Assembly (NCBI GenBank): GCA_023091735.1
Contig: JALKBU010000540.1
Span: forward strand, 1-34,401
Source: Trichomonas tenax
Lineage: Eukaryota > Parabasalia > Trichomonadida > Trichomonadidae
Direction of reading: 5' to 3'
DNA: 34,401 nucleotides
The notes below the pieces were generated by a model, which saw only the letters and a program-made list of their open reading frames with translations, ran no database searches and was not told where the DNA came from. Position numbers and translations under genes: made by a program. Below are positions 26,611 to 34,273 of this stretch, piece by piece. The stretch's first letter is position 1, and every line of letters starts with the position of its first letter.

Positions 26611-27645
26611 TTAAACCCAGGATCTATGTCTCATAGTAATACATCTACGACTTGGACGAACTCCATCTGTAGGCTGTTCGTAGCCAAGATCTAACAAACA
26701 TTGGCGCATCTCCTCTGTAGTAACAAATGAAAATAGAAGTCGAGCATTATCGATTGGAACTCCTCTATTATCTTTAATATATAAGACTAATTCCGGAATT
26801 CCTACCTTGACAGCCATCAGGAATGGAGGTTCCTGGAAGAAAGTATGGTCTGTTTCATTAATATCAAGTCCGCTCTGGAAACATCTAACAAATGCATAAG
26901 TATTATAAGAAGCAATGCAGTCTGTTAACGTTTGACCAACGCATCCGTATTCGTCGAGAAGCCAGTTGAATATTTTATGTCTATGGTGATGAATAGCGTA
27001 TAAAATACAATGTTCGAATGAATGTCCTTGTTGAGCGATTGTTTCTATGATTTCGTCATTGCCTCCTGATATGGCACATTGGATAGTCGTCTGCGTAATT
27101 TCAATTCCGTTAATTTGCAAAAACTGGAAAATCTCGTGATTTCCACACAATGCAGCAATATCAAGGCATGAAATCGAATCTTTTTCGTAAGTGAATTGTT
27201 GCTGGAGCAAAGTGGAGTTTGCAGCCAAAGAAACAACTTGGTCGTAATTATTTACAGCAATTTCATACGCAATAGATCCAATTGGGAAGGGTATTTCAAG
27301 TTCTTCTGCTGTTTTGCTTTGATATTCAAGCGAACGAATTTGCGTAGGACGGACATATCCCAGTTTTTCGAGATATTGAATGAATTCTGTGTAAGGAAAT
27401 GTAATTCTGCCTTTTCCAATCTTAGAGAATAAAAGACCAAGAGCTGTATAGTTGAATCTTCGTTGTTCTGCCGCGTAAATAATCAAATTGATGATATAAA
27501 ATGTTGCAATATTTGGGAATTTGTAAATAGCTTCAATTGTCTGATCAACGTTATCTACAGTTGTATTGAAAACTAAGTTCTCGAGTATGTAATATTTTTT
27601 CAAAGATTCGGGAATATGTTCAATAAACTCATCTTCTTCATTCAT
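26611..27645 (-). CDS. DUF3447-type ankyrin repeat protein
   Basis: 344 aa from the ATG at 27645 (MNEEDEFIEHIP); the frame upstream starts with TTG and includes the initiator-like GTGTCACTTTTCAT, so the shorter form is preferred. The N-terminal 120 residues are helical. From about 125 onward short ankyrin-like units occur (CLDIAALCGNHEIFQFLQIN, IQCAISGGNDEIIETIAQQG, YAIHHHRHKIFNWLLDEYG, PFLMAVKVGIPELVLYIKDN). The CILYAIHHHRHKIFNWLLDE part is characteristic of DUF3447 proteins, which trichomonads encode in very large numbers. Likely a protein-protein interaction scaffold; partners unknown. The gene is intact, unlike the ankyrin relic at 9347. Confidence 0.82.
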   Translation of the reverse strand: MNEEDEFIEHIPESLKKYYILENLVFNTTVDNVDQTIEAIYKFPNIATFYIINLIIYAAEQRRFNYTALGLLFSKIGKGRITFPYTEFIQYLEKLGYVRPTQIRSLEYQSKTAEELEIPFPIGSIAYEIAVNNYDQVVSLAANSTLLQQQFTYEKDSISCLDIAALCGNHEIFQFLQINGIEITQTTIQCAISGGNDEIIETIAQQGHSFEHCILYAIHHHRHKIFNWLLDEYGCVGQTLTDCIASYNTYAFVRCFQSGLDINETDHTFFQEPPFLMAVKVGIPELVLYIKDNRGVPIDNARLLFSFVTTEEMRQCLLDLGYEQPTDGVRPSRRCITMRHRSWV

Positions 27646-27749
27646 TATGAAAAGTGACACTCTAATTCGCAAACTCTCCAAAACTTAGAAAATAATCATC
27701 TCTGATATTGAAAAGCCTATTTTCAATCTCAGACGAATAAATCAACACT

Positions 27750-27798
27750 TTTGCCAAGTAAAATCAATATTTTGCCAAATAATTATTTGACACATAAA
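27750..27798 (-). promoter_or_regulatory. Promoter motif triplet upstream of the DUF3447 gene
   Basis: TTTGCCAAGTAAA (27750-27762), TTTGCCAAATAAT (27771-27783) and TTTGACACATAAA (27786-27798) are minus-strand variants of TTTACATGTCAAA, about 105-155 bp upstream of the ATG at 27645. The first two match the pair at 10434-10465 closely. Confidence 0.5.
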
Positions 27799-27806
27799 CA
27801 TCCAAA

Positions 27807-28625
27807 TTATGGAAGTCCAGCTATAGCCAGATGCTTATCAGGTATGAGATTCTCTTCGATTTCTGTCGTAATCTTGTAATAGCATTTCTTCAAGATTAAA
27901 TATACTAAAATATTGAACGAATCCAATGTAAATTGAAGATATGAGCCTAAAAGAAAGGCAAATACTGCCTTACTGAAGCTGAACATAATGATCTTAATCA
28001 CATCTCCTAAGCAATATTGAATTAATAAAACAGTCGATGTCGTGAATATATCACGATCAATTACAACTTTCTTGAACAAAGGTAGTGATATTGTTGTTTC
28101 AATTATATTCGATATTATAATAAAAATTGAATTGGTTTTATGGAATGTAAATATGAGGCACATCACATAGTACACAACAGAAATGATTGATGCGTAAACA
28201 ATCATTGATCCTATGAACTCATAAGGTGTAATCAAATGGAATACTTTGAATAACGTTTCATATCCACGAATAATTATTCGCTTGTGCGTAGTTGCATGCT
28301 GTGCAGCAGTTTCACTATACTTATACGAATATATTCCCATAAGAAAGTTGATAAAAAATACGGCTATTGACTGTCCGAGCAAGTACGTCAAAAAAGGCTC
28401 GTATATCCAGTATAGGAACTTCATGAAGTTTGCAGATAGAAGAATTAAAGCGGATGTTAGATTGAAAATTTTCGGATTTTTTGTTTGAATCAGTGTTTTA
28501 AATTGATCAATGTAGCCAATTGTCGGAAATATAATGAGAACTAACTCCATTGAATGTGATGCCATGTTTTCAATGTACAGGAAAAGATGCATCGAGATAA
28601 CATCAATTCCATACAATGCGAACAT
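27807..28625 (-). CDS. SLC66A2/PQLC1 (Any1)-like PQ-loop membrane protein
   Basis: 272 aa from the ATG at 28625; the longer frame begins with TTG, and the chosen start puts the first helix where human SLC66A2 has it. Seven hydrophobic segments in two halves joined by a hydrophilic loop (YSETAAQHATTHKRIIIRGYE). The first half (TIGYIDQFKTL, then SALILLSANFMKFLYWIYEP) and second half (ISLPLFKKVVIDRD, then QYCLGDVIKIIMFSF, LQFTLDSFNILVYL) parallel SLC66A2 closely (VPYVPQYR; LLVANILRILFWFG; SGDAFKTAYF; LQVLVDLAILG). Yeast Any1 acts at Golgi and endosomes together with phospholipid flippases; a similar role is inferred. Oddity: the two PQ dipeptides read DQ and PL here. Confidence 0.68.
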   Translation of the reverse strand: MFALYGIDVISMHLFLYIENMASHSMELVLIIFPTIGYIDQFKTLIQTKNPKIFNLTSALILLSANFMKFLYWIYEPFLTYLLGQSIAVFFINFLMGIYSYKYSETAAQHATTHKRIIIRGYETLFKVFHLITPYEFIGSMIVYASIISVVYYVMCLIFTFHKTNSIFIIISNIIETTISLPLFKKVVIDRDIFTTSTVLLIQYCLGDVIKIIMFSFSKAVFAFLLGSYLQFTLDSFNILVYLILKKCYYKITTEIEENLIPDKHLAIAGLP

Positions 28626-29296
28626 TGACACTTTTCTGGCAAAAATCGGATTTGTTGTAAGACTTTGAAAACACTCAAACAAGTGAATTTATAGCTTTTA
28701 ATCTATGGGATAGACTCTAATACTCAACTGCTATATATTCCATTTATTTGTATTTATATATCACGAATATTTCTCGTGAAAATCGTCATTTAATTCTTCA
28801 CCTATAAACTTTTATGTTATCGAAGTAAAACAGCTTATGAGGACTTTCTACTTCATGTATTGATCATCAAACTGAACTTGCAATGCTGTTGTTAACATCA
28901 GCAATTCAATTAGTTGTTTCGATGAACAAAATTCTTCACTTTTAATCTTTCAAGATTTCATCTTTATTTCAATGCAGTATCATTCTTTCTAATAGAATCA
29001 ATAAAATAGCTTTATGATGCGGCAACATAATGTGGTTATAGCTATACAGTTTTCAACATGCAAGATCATAACTAAGTCCAAATATGATGAAAATCATGCA
29101 TCAATGTTGTGATTTATTTTCATCGATAACTTTAGCTCCAAATCACTGCTAGTCTATAGAATTATTGAGTGATGAGAAAGTTAATGAAAATGAAATCATA
29201 AATTTACTGGAATATCATTGGGCTGAGAAAGTTTGGGGAATTATATATTGTCACCTTTTTGTAAACTAGTTTACAATAAATTTTTTTATTCTAAAA
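28626..29296. other. AT-rich intergenic region between divergent genes
   Basis: No gene seen. It holds the upstream region of the SLC66A2-like gene (TTCACTTGTTTGAGTG near 28670-28690; AAAAGTGTCA right before its ATG) and of the reticulon-like gene (TTGTCACCTTTTT at about 29249-29260, followed by the palindrome at 29259-29276). Confidence 0.45.
29259..29276. promoter_or_regulatory. 18-bp perfect palindrome TTGTAAACTAGTTTACAA upstream of the reticulon-like gene
   Basis: It sits between an initiator-like TTGTCACCTTTTT and the ATG at 29297, so it is either an operator overlapping the start of transcription or a short 5'-UTR hairpin. The core TAAACTAGTTTA is shared with the palindrome at 2932-2949. 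Confidence 0.5.
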
Positions 29297-29923
29297 ATGA
29301 GCTTTGATGAAACAAATAAAAAGCCAGAAGAGGTCACAGAGGATCCAAAGAAGCTTAAGGAAGCTCTCAGACCTCATGTGAATACAATCGCACAAATATA
29401 TTATGCAATTGTTGGTCAAAATCCGAAGTTATTATTCTCTTCATTAATTTCACTCGATATTTTCCTGTTTCTCTACAATCAGTACAACCTTAGCCTTTTC
29501 GCGTTATCTATGATCATTGCTTCTGCTATTTACTTAGTTATTGCTCTCGCATCTTTATTCCCACAGATTTTTGGCTTTATTCATCAACAATCTAAGGGCG
29601 ATGAGGATCAAATTTTAGATACAGTCTCTAACATCGTTGCTGTTGCTCAAGCATACTTCAAGAAGGCAGTTGATATTTTATTCAATGGAAAAATCCTTTC
29701 TCCACCAATCAACATCGTCGCTGTTACTAGTATCTGGATTGGTATCATTATTGCACTTAAATTGTTATTTAGATTCTGGCTGATTTTCTTAGCAATTAAT
29801 GTTCTTGCTGTTGTTCCAACAATCATGAATATGCAGGGACAGAAAGCTGCAGACCATCCAGCAGCCGAATATCCAAAAGTTGAGGATTTAGAGCCAGAAC
29901 CAGAAGAGCCTGCACATGAATAA
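29297..29923 (+). CDS. Reticulon-like ER membrane-shaping protein
   Basis: 208 aa. There are two long hydrophobic segments, each able to form a membrane hairpin: about 44-92 (LLFSSLISLDIFLFLYNQ... to ...YLVIALASLFPQIFGF) and about 136-172 (INIVAVTSIWIGIIIALKLL, then RFWLIFLAINVLAVVPTIMN). They are separated by a roughly 45-residue hydrophilic loop. This is the reticulon homology pattern, and NVLAVVPTIMN resembles the reticulon second hairpin end (LTLPLLYEKY). The N-terminus (25 residues) and the acidic C-terminus (EDLEPEPEEPAHE) would face the cytosol. Such proteins bend ER tubules. The sequence evidence is architectural; an ARL6IP1- or PRA1-type protein is an alternative. The stop is TAA within TAAAA, compatible with the trichomonad habit of overlapping stop and poly(A) signal. 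Confidence 0.5.
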   Translation: MSFDETNKKPEEVTEDPKKLKEALRPHVNTIAQIYYAIVGQNPKLLFSSLISLDIFLFLYNQYNLSLFALSMIIASAIYLVIALASLFPQIFGFIHQQSKGDEDQILDTVSNIVAVAQAYFKKAVDILFNGKILSPPINIVAVTSIWIGIIIALKLLFRFWLIFLAINVLAVVPTIMNMQGQKAADHPAAEYPKVEDLEPEPEEPAHE

Positions 29924-30185
29924 AACTTCTATTTTTATTTTGTCGTAACCATCTAACAATAATCATTTTGAAATTAAATAAATTGATTCATCATATAAAT
30001 TTGGCTTTTGAAATATAATATAAATTTTTCATATATAATTTCATATTTGATATTCAGTGTTTTATGAAACAATAAACAAATTGATGTATTTTGATATTAC
30101 TAACAATAATGGACAGTTTACACGATCAAATAATATTAACATTTAACAAATATAAAAATACAGGAAAGAATAGAAAACAACTGAA

Positions 30186-30731
30186 TTAAACATTAAGCTG
30201 GAACTGCTCTAGCTCATTTGTAACCATATTCAAGGTTAACTCTACATATCCACTAGAATGTGTTTTCATAACTTCTCTGTTCGGGCCCTGAGCAACAAGA
30301 TTTGTCTCAATAAGCTCTGGATATAAGCCTGTGAAGTATGCTGTAATTTTCTGGAAGAAAGATTCTGCTTGTGGCGCGAAAAGTGGAACTTTTAATTTAT
30401 GTGTTCCCTGCTTAAGAGGAAGATGCACTGCGCCGTAACCGACAATTTTATCATTGCCAAACGAATTTAATCCGTAGACGGCCAAAACAATTTGCGGCCA
30501 TCCGTAGGGAGTGTTAGTTCTAAGAGAAATCCCAACTGGATAGTTGAATATAGCTTCATGCTTTGGGTTGACGTGTGTTGTATAAGAGACGCCAGCCTTG
30601 CTTCCGGCATAAGCTTCCCAATCTTGGCCTGAAACAAAGCCGAATTTACAATACATATCACAAGATGCGTTGGTGACACATTTATCGATTGTGCCTTGGA
30701 CTGTGAGATGGATATTGATTGGATGTGACAT
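30186..30731 (-). CDS. B9D1: B9 domain protein B9D1, ciliary transition-zone component
   Basis: 181 aa, nearly all one B9 (C2-like) domain. Conserved B9D1 text is evident: CKFGFVSGQDWEAYAGSKAG (about 28-47), FNYPVGISLRTNTPYGWPQI (62-81), YGLNSFGNDKIVGYGAVHLP (86-105) and the C-terminal NMVTNEL. Human B9D1 (about 204 aa) has near-identical blocks (NPFGWPQLVLSVYG, FGNDVVRGYGAVHLPL). Role: with B9D2 and MKS1 it forms the MKS module at the base of cilia and flagella, controlling protein entry. Its presence shows that the organism builds flagella. The ATG at 30731 is the natural start. It is divergent from the thioredoxin-fold gene. Confidence 0.9.
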   Translation of the reverse strand: MSHPINIHLTVQGTIDKCVTNASCDMYCKFGFVSGQDWEAYAGSKAGVSYTTHVNPKHEAIFNYPVGISLRTNTPYGWPQIVLAVYGLNSFGNDKIVGYGAVHLPLKQGTHKLKVPLFAPQAESFFQKITAYFTGLYPELIETNLVAQGPNREVMKTHSSGYVELTLNMVTNELEQFQLNV

Positions 30732-31148
30732 TTAAAAACTAAAAAAAATGAAAATAAATTAACAACGAATTTTACGTTTATTTTTGTAAAGTCAGAGCAA
30801 TTTCGGTTTTTTTATCCTCTTTGTTTTTCTACAAAAATAAAGTCTTTTGATGATAAGAAATCTATTTATTTAAAAATTTCGGCTTGAAAACAATCTAACG
30901 AAATTGAAAAATTATTATTTACACGACAAAAATTGCTATTTACAAGGCAATATTTCACTTTACTAGACATTGTTTATTAAAATATTATGCCAAAAGTCTA
31001 ATAAATGAAATTAAGATCTCATGTTTTAGGAATACGAATGTGTTTTAATAGGGATGGGAATGCAATAAGTAATTAAGGTTGAAAAAGTTTCTGCCATAAA
31101 TATATTTACATTAATTTTTACATGACTAATTAATTAGATTTTGTGTTG
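30732..31148. promoter_or_regulatory. Divergent promoter region with four motif variants
   Basis: Plus-oriented TTTACACGACAAA (30918-30930), TTTACAAGGCAAT (30939-30951), TTTACTAGACATT (30959-30971) and TTTACATGACTAA (31117-31129) precede the thioredoxin-fold gene. The first three are spaced by 20-21 bp, about two DNA turns. No gene in this interval. Confidence 0.5.
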
Positions 31149-32135
31149 ATGCTTTTTTTCGAATTTTTAGCAATTCATGCACTGCAAGTTTCGAATATTA
31201 TAAACTTTAATGCAGAGAAATGGATGAATCTGCTCGAACGCCGTGATCCAGAGAGCGTTTGGCTTGTTTATTTCCAAGTTAATTCACATATTGGCTCAAA
31301 AGCTTTGTGGCCAATATTTGTGAACGCATCTCGTATTGCTGATGGACTTTTTAACTTCGGAACTGTTATTGATTCGCCAGAATTTCCTGTAAGTTTTAAA
31401 TATCCAGTTAAAACTGTTCCAACAATATTAATTATTCATAAAACAGGATACAAAGAGTACAAAGGAAAGAAAAACGAAAATGATTTACTTCGTGCTGCTT
31501 CAAAATTCTTAAAAGATCACACAATTCTAGCATCAAAAGAATGGATTAACGAACCGCACGATACAGCAATATTATTCACAGATAAGCAAACGATTCCAAG
31601 CCTTTGGGTTGGAATATCATCCGATTTTAGAAACAAAATGAGAATTGGTGTTACAAACTCTACAGAATTGATGCAAGCATACGGAATTACAAAACTTCCA
31701 TCAATTGTAATGATGAATTCATCTTACAAGACTCTTTATAAAGGAAAAATTTCTTTCGGAGCAATTTCACAGACATTAACAGAGTTTATGCAGGATAACT
31801 ATGAAGAACCGTACTACTTCGACCCAGATTATTACTTCCCAGAAGAATATCACGCTCAGACACAGAATTTCACAGGTTATGTAGTTTTCTCAGTAACATT
31901 TGATATCGATACTGATTTCAAGCGCACAAAGGACTCAAGGACACCGAGGAGGTTCAAATTCTTTTATGGAAAAGATGATTTGCCATTTCCCTTCATGACT
32001 GAGAACACATATTGGGTTATTCAGCCAAGCAAGAAGTTAATACACAAATGTGAAAACACACAAGAAGTTTATGACACATGCTTAAAGATTGTTGAAGGTG
32101 AAATGAAATGGGATTCATTAGAAAAGTATTTATAA
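31149..32135 (+). CDS. ER thioredoxin-fold (PDI-like) protein lacking the CxxC active site
   Basis: 328 aa from the ATG at 31149 (the frame opens two codons earlier with GTG). The first 15 residues are hydrophobic (MLFFEFLAIHALQVS) and look like a signal peptide. Two thioredoxin-like segments follow: about 16-115, with WLVYFQVNSHIGSKALWPIF where active enzymes carry WCxxC and KTVPTILIIH with the family cis-proline, and about 120-220 (ITKLPSIVMMNSSYKTLYKG) with a second cis-proline. There are no paired cysteines, so it is redox-inactive. It may act as a chaperone-like or ERp29/PDI b-domain-like protein in the ER. The last 100 residues (EEPYYFDPDYYFPEEYH...) are not recognised. No KDEL-type tail. 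Confidence 0.6.
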   Translation: MLFFEFLAIHALQVSNIINFNAEKWMNLLERRDPESVWLVYFQVNSHIGSKALWPIFVNASRIADGLFNFGTVIDSPEFPVSFKYPVKTVPTILIIHKTGYKEYKGKKNENDLLRAASKFLKDHTILASKEWINEPHDTAILFTDKQTIPSLWVGISSDFRNKMRIGVTNSTELMQAYGITKLPSIVMMNSSYKTLYKGKISFGAISQTLTEFMQDNYEEPYYFDPDYYFPEEYHAQTQNFTGYVVFSVTFDIDTDFKRTKDSRTPRRFKFFYGKDDLPFPFMTENTYWVIQPSKKLIHKCENTQEVYDTCLKIVEGEMKWDSLEKYL

Positions 32136-32613
32136 AATGTTCGTACTATTATTATATTATCTCTATTAACTATTTTTCAAATAATATTTTTTTGAATTTA
32201 ATAATTTCCATTTTAAAAATGTAATTACCAAGAAATGATATACATTCATTATGCCATTGATACATCCTTGCTTATCCTATCTTTTCATTCACATTTATTT
32301 ATTGAATTTGCGAATATCGCTATTATTCTTTAATATACTAAATTTTGGCATACATGCTAAAGGTTATTATAATCATCAAACTTATAGCCAGTAATTATGT
32401 AATTAAAAGACTTCGCATTAATCTTAGATAAATGTCAATGTATTGCATTATATAATGAATATATCAACTTGCCAATATTGAATTATTATAAAGAAAACTT
32501 AGTTTCATTGTATGGTATTTATAAAATAGCTCAGTATATGATATATCTCATTTTTTGGAGCGAGAAAATCAAAAAATGGGACATATCCAAAAAGTGACGA
32601 CTGAATTCAGGAA
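32136..32613. other. Intergenic region with a hairpin near the next gene
   Basis: AT-rich, no gene. CATTTTTTG (32549-32557) and CAAAAAATG (32570-32578) form a 9-bp inverted repeat with 12-nt loop ending 35 bp before the ATG at 32614, followed by AAAAAGTGACGACTG. It may be a promoter or 5'-UTR feature. Confidence 0.4.
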
Positions 32614-34059
32614 ATGAAGAATAAAACAAAGGAAAAAACGCCTTCTTTCGAAGATGCTGTTATAGAAATTGATTATTCTTCATGCAATGGATATATATTC
32701 TGGCTCATTTGCATCATTATCGGTCTTTTGCTTGGATCATATTATACAGATTCTTCATTTTTACAATATGCGCATTTAAATTATTCGAGGGATCCATTTT
32801 CACCATTTAAAGGTATCACAATTCGTCAAGTTGATACAAATACACTTCAAGTTAATATCACCTACAAATTCTTGTTTAATCAGACGCATGACAATCTACT
32901 AAAGCACGTTAAACTAGTTATTACGAATGGAGGCTTTAATTGCACTCAAGATCTAATGTCTGCAAGTAATCGAAAAATTTTGAGAGATAGTGCATCATTT
33001 ACATTCACACCTCCATTCCATGGCACTATTTACGCTATTCTTATGTTCAACAACAGAGCTCTCAGTAAATACTTCAAATTTTCTATCGAAGCACCAAGAA
33101 ATGCTCAATCCACGATTTTTTGTACCCAAAACGGAACATTTCATCAATGCATTATATCCAATGTTTGCATAAAGAATAGGAGAATTTTAACCTCGCTCAA
33201 CACAATGCCAAAGCAGAATTTCGATTTCTTGAGACACGACATTGAATCGCGAATGGATTATCAACAAAGTTTTGAGAAAAACAAAATTGAAGAGCATCCT
33301 TATAGACTGGCTTTCGTTCAAGAAAAGGATGACATGTACATGACTCTCAAGCACTTCTTCAAGCAGTGCAATGAAAAACACCCACAGAAAACATTAGTTT
33401 TTGATGATCGAAATATAATAGAAAAAATGAGATTGGACGAAAAATTAGACGTGACATTTGCCGACAAAACACAAAAATGCTTCAGGAGACTTGTGATTAA
33501 TGATGCAGAGGCCGATGTTGACGCTGTCAAATATCAATTGAGAAGACCAAAGCAAAGAATATCAGAAATTTTAGTCCTCAAAACTCGCGGAAGCATTAAA
33601 GATGTCGATGTTTTAATCGACTCCATTCTCGATTTCTGTGTTAGATGCGAGATCAGATATGCAAACAAAGAGATGCCCGCGAACCAGTTATTGTCTATGA
33701 GCACAGAGCCTCAGTTCATCATTGGTGTGCAGAACGATGCAATGATCGCAAGTATATTTATGAATGCAACGCTTGTCAACATCGTTCCTAAAGGCCTTAC
33801 GTGTGGAAATTGGGTCAGTGAAGCATCTTATGATGGACTTCGTGCTGTTGAAGTTTATCCTGCTCAAAAACCAATCAATTGCGAATCGATGATGTGCGGG
33901 GATAAGAAATGCAACGATTATCTTTATCAAGAGTTTTCTGTCAATGCGGATTTAGTTGGAAGTGCTTTGGGAAAGATGTTTAGAACAAATTGCCCTCCTG
34001 CAACAATTAAAGTAGATTCCCTCAACAACACAATCATCCTTGAGAAAGGAGATTGCTGA
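32614..34059 (+). CDS. Type II membrane protein, possibly a divergent GT61-like glycosyltransferase
   Basis: 481 aa. A short charged cytosolic N-terminus is followed by one membrane segment (YIFWLICIIIGLLLGSYY, about 27-44) and a long lumenal part with several N-x-S/T sites and cysteines, typical of Golgi type II enzymes. The C-terminal half (FIIGVQNDAMIASIFMNATL, then VNIVPKG, about 369-395) lies where GT61/EOGT-like transferases have V-G-x-H-G-A-G-L...E-x-F-P; the catalytic HGAG is replaced, so the match is weak. About 90 residues after the membrane segment form a beta-rich domain (ITIRQVDTNTLQVNITYKFL). It ends with ...EKGDC and TGA. It might be an inactive relative or an unrelated lumenal protein. 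Confidence 0.45.
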   Translation: MKNKTKEKTPSFEDAVIEIDYSSCNGYIFWLICIIIGLLLGSYYTDSSFLQYAHLNYSRDPFSPFKGITIRQVDTNTLQVNITYKFLFNQTHDNLLKHVKLVITNGGFNCTQDLMSASNRKILRDSASFTFTPPFHGTIYAILMFNNRALSKYFKFSIEAPRNAQSTIFCTQNGTFHQCIISNVCIKNRRILTSLNTMPKQNFDFLRHDIESRMDYQQSFEKNKIEEHPYRLAFVQEKDDMYMTLKHFFKQCNEKHPQKTLVFDDRNIIEKMRLDEKLDVTFADKTQKCFRRLVINDAEADVDAVKYQLRRPKQRISEILVLKTRGSIKDVDVLIDSILDFCVRCEIRYANKEMPANQLLSMSTEPQFIIGVQNDAMIASIFMNATLVNIVPKGLTCGNWVSEASYDGLRAVEVYPAQKPINCESMMCGDKKCNDYLYQEFSVNADLVGSALGKMFRTNCPPATIKVDSLNNTIILEKGDC

Positions 34060-34189
34060 ATATTGTTTTAATAAAGTGTTAGTAATATTTTATGTTTGCA
34101 AAACTTCTTTCAAATCTATAGAATTATTTTGGGATATGATAAAAATAATTTTATAATCAGATATATAAAACATGTTAAAATAATGTGAA

Positions 34190-34263
34190 GCGCCGTTGGC
34201 CCAATTGGATAAGGCGACTGCCTACGGAGCAGTAGATTCCAGGTTCAAATCCTGGACGGCGCG
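34190..34263 (+). tRNA. tRNA-Arg, anticodon ACG
   Basis: A complete cloverleaf of 74 nt without CCA. The acceptor GCGCCGT (34190-34196) pairs with ACGGCGC (34256-34262), with discriminator G at 34263. The D arm is GCCC...GGC-type. The anticodon stem ACTGC/GCAGT encloses the loop CTACGGA, giving anticodon ACG (A34 expected to become inosine and read CGN). The T arm CCAGG/CCTGG holds TTCAAAT, which also provides the B box for RNA polymerase III. No intron. Confidence 0.95.
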
Positions 34264-34264
34264 A

Positions 34265-34273
34265 TTTTTTTTT
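34265..34273 (+). terminator. RNA polymerase III terminator of the tRNA gene
   Basis: A run of nine T one base after the discriminator position of tRNA-Arg, as expected for Pol III termination. Confidence 0.85.
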
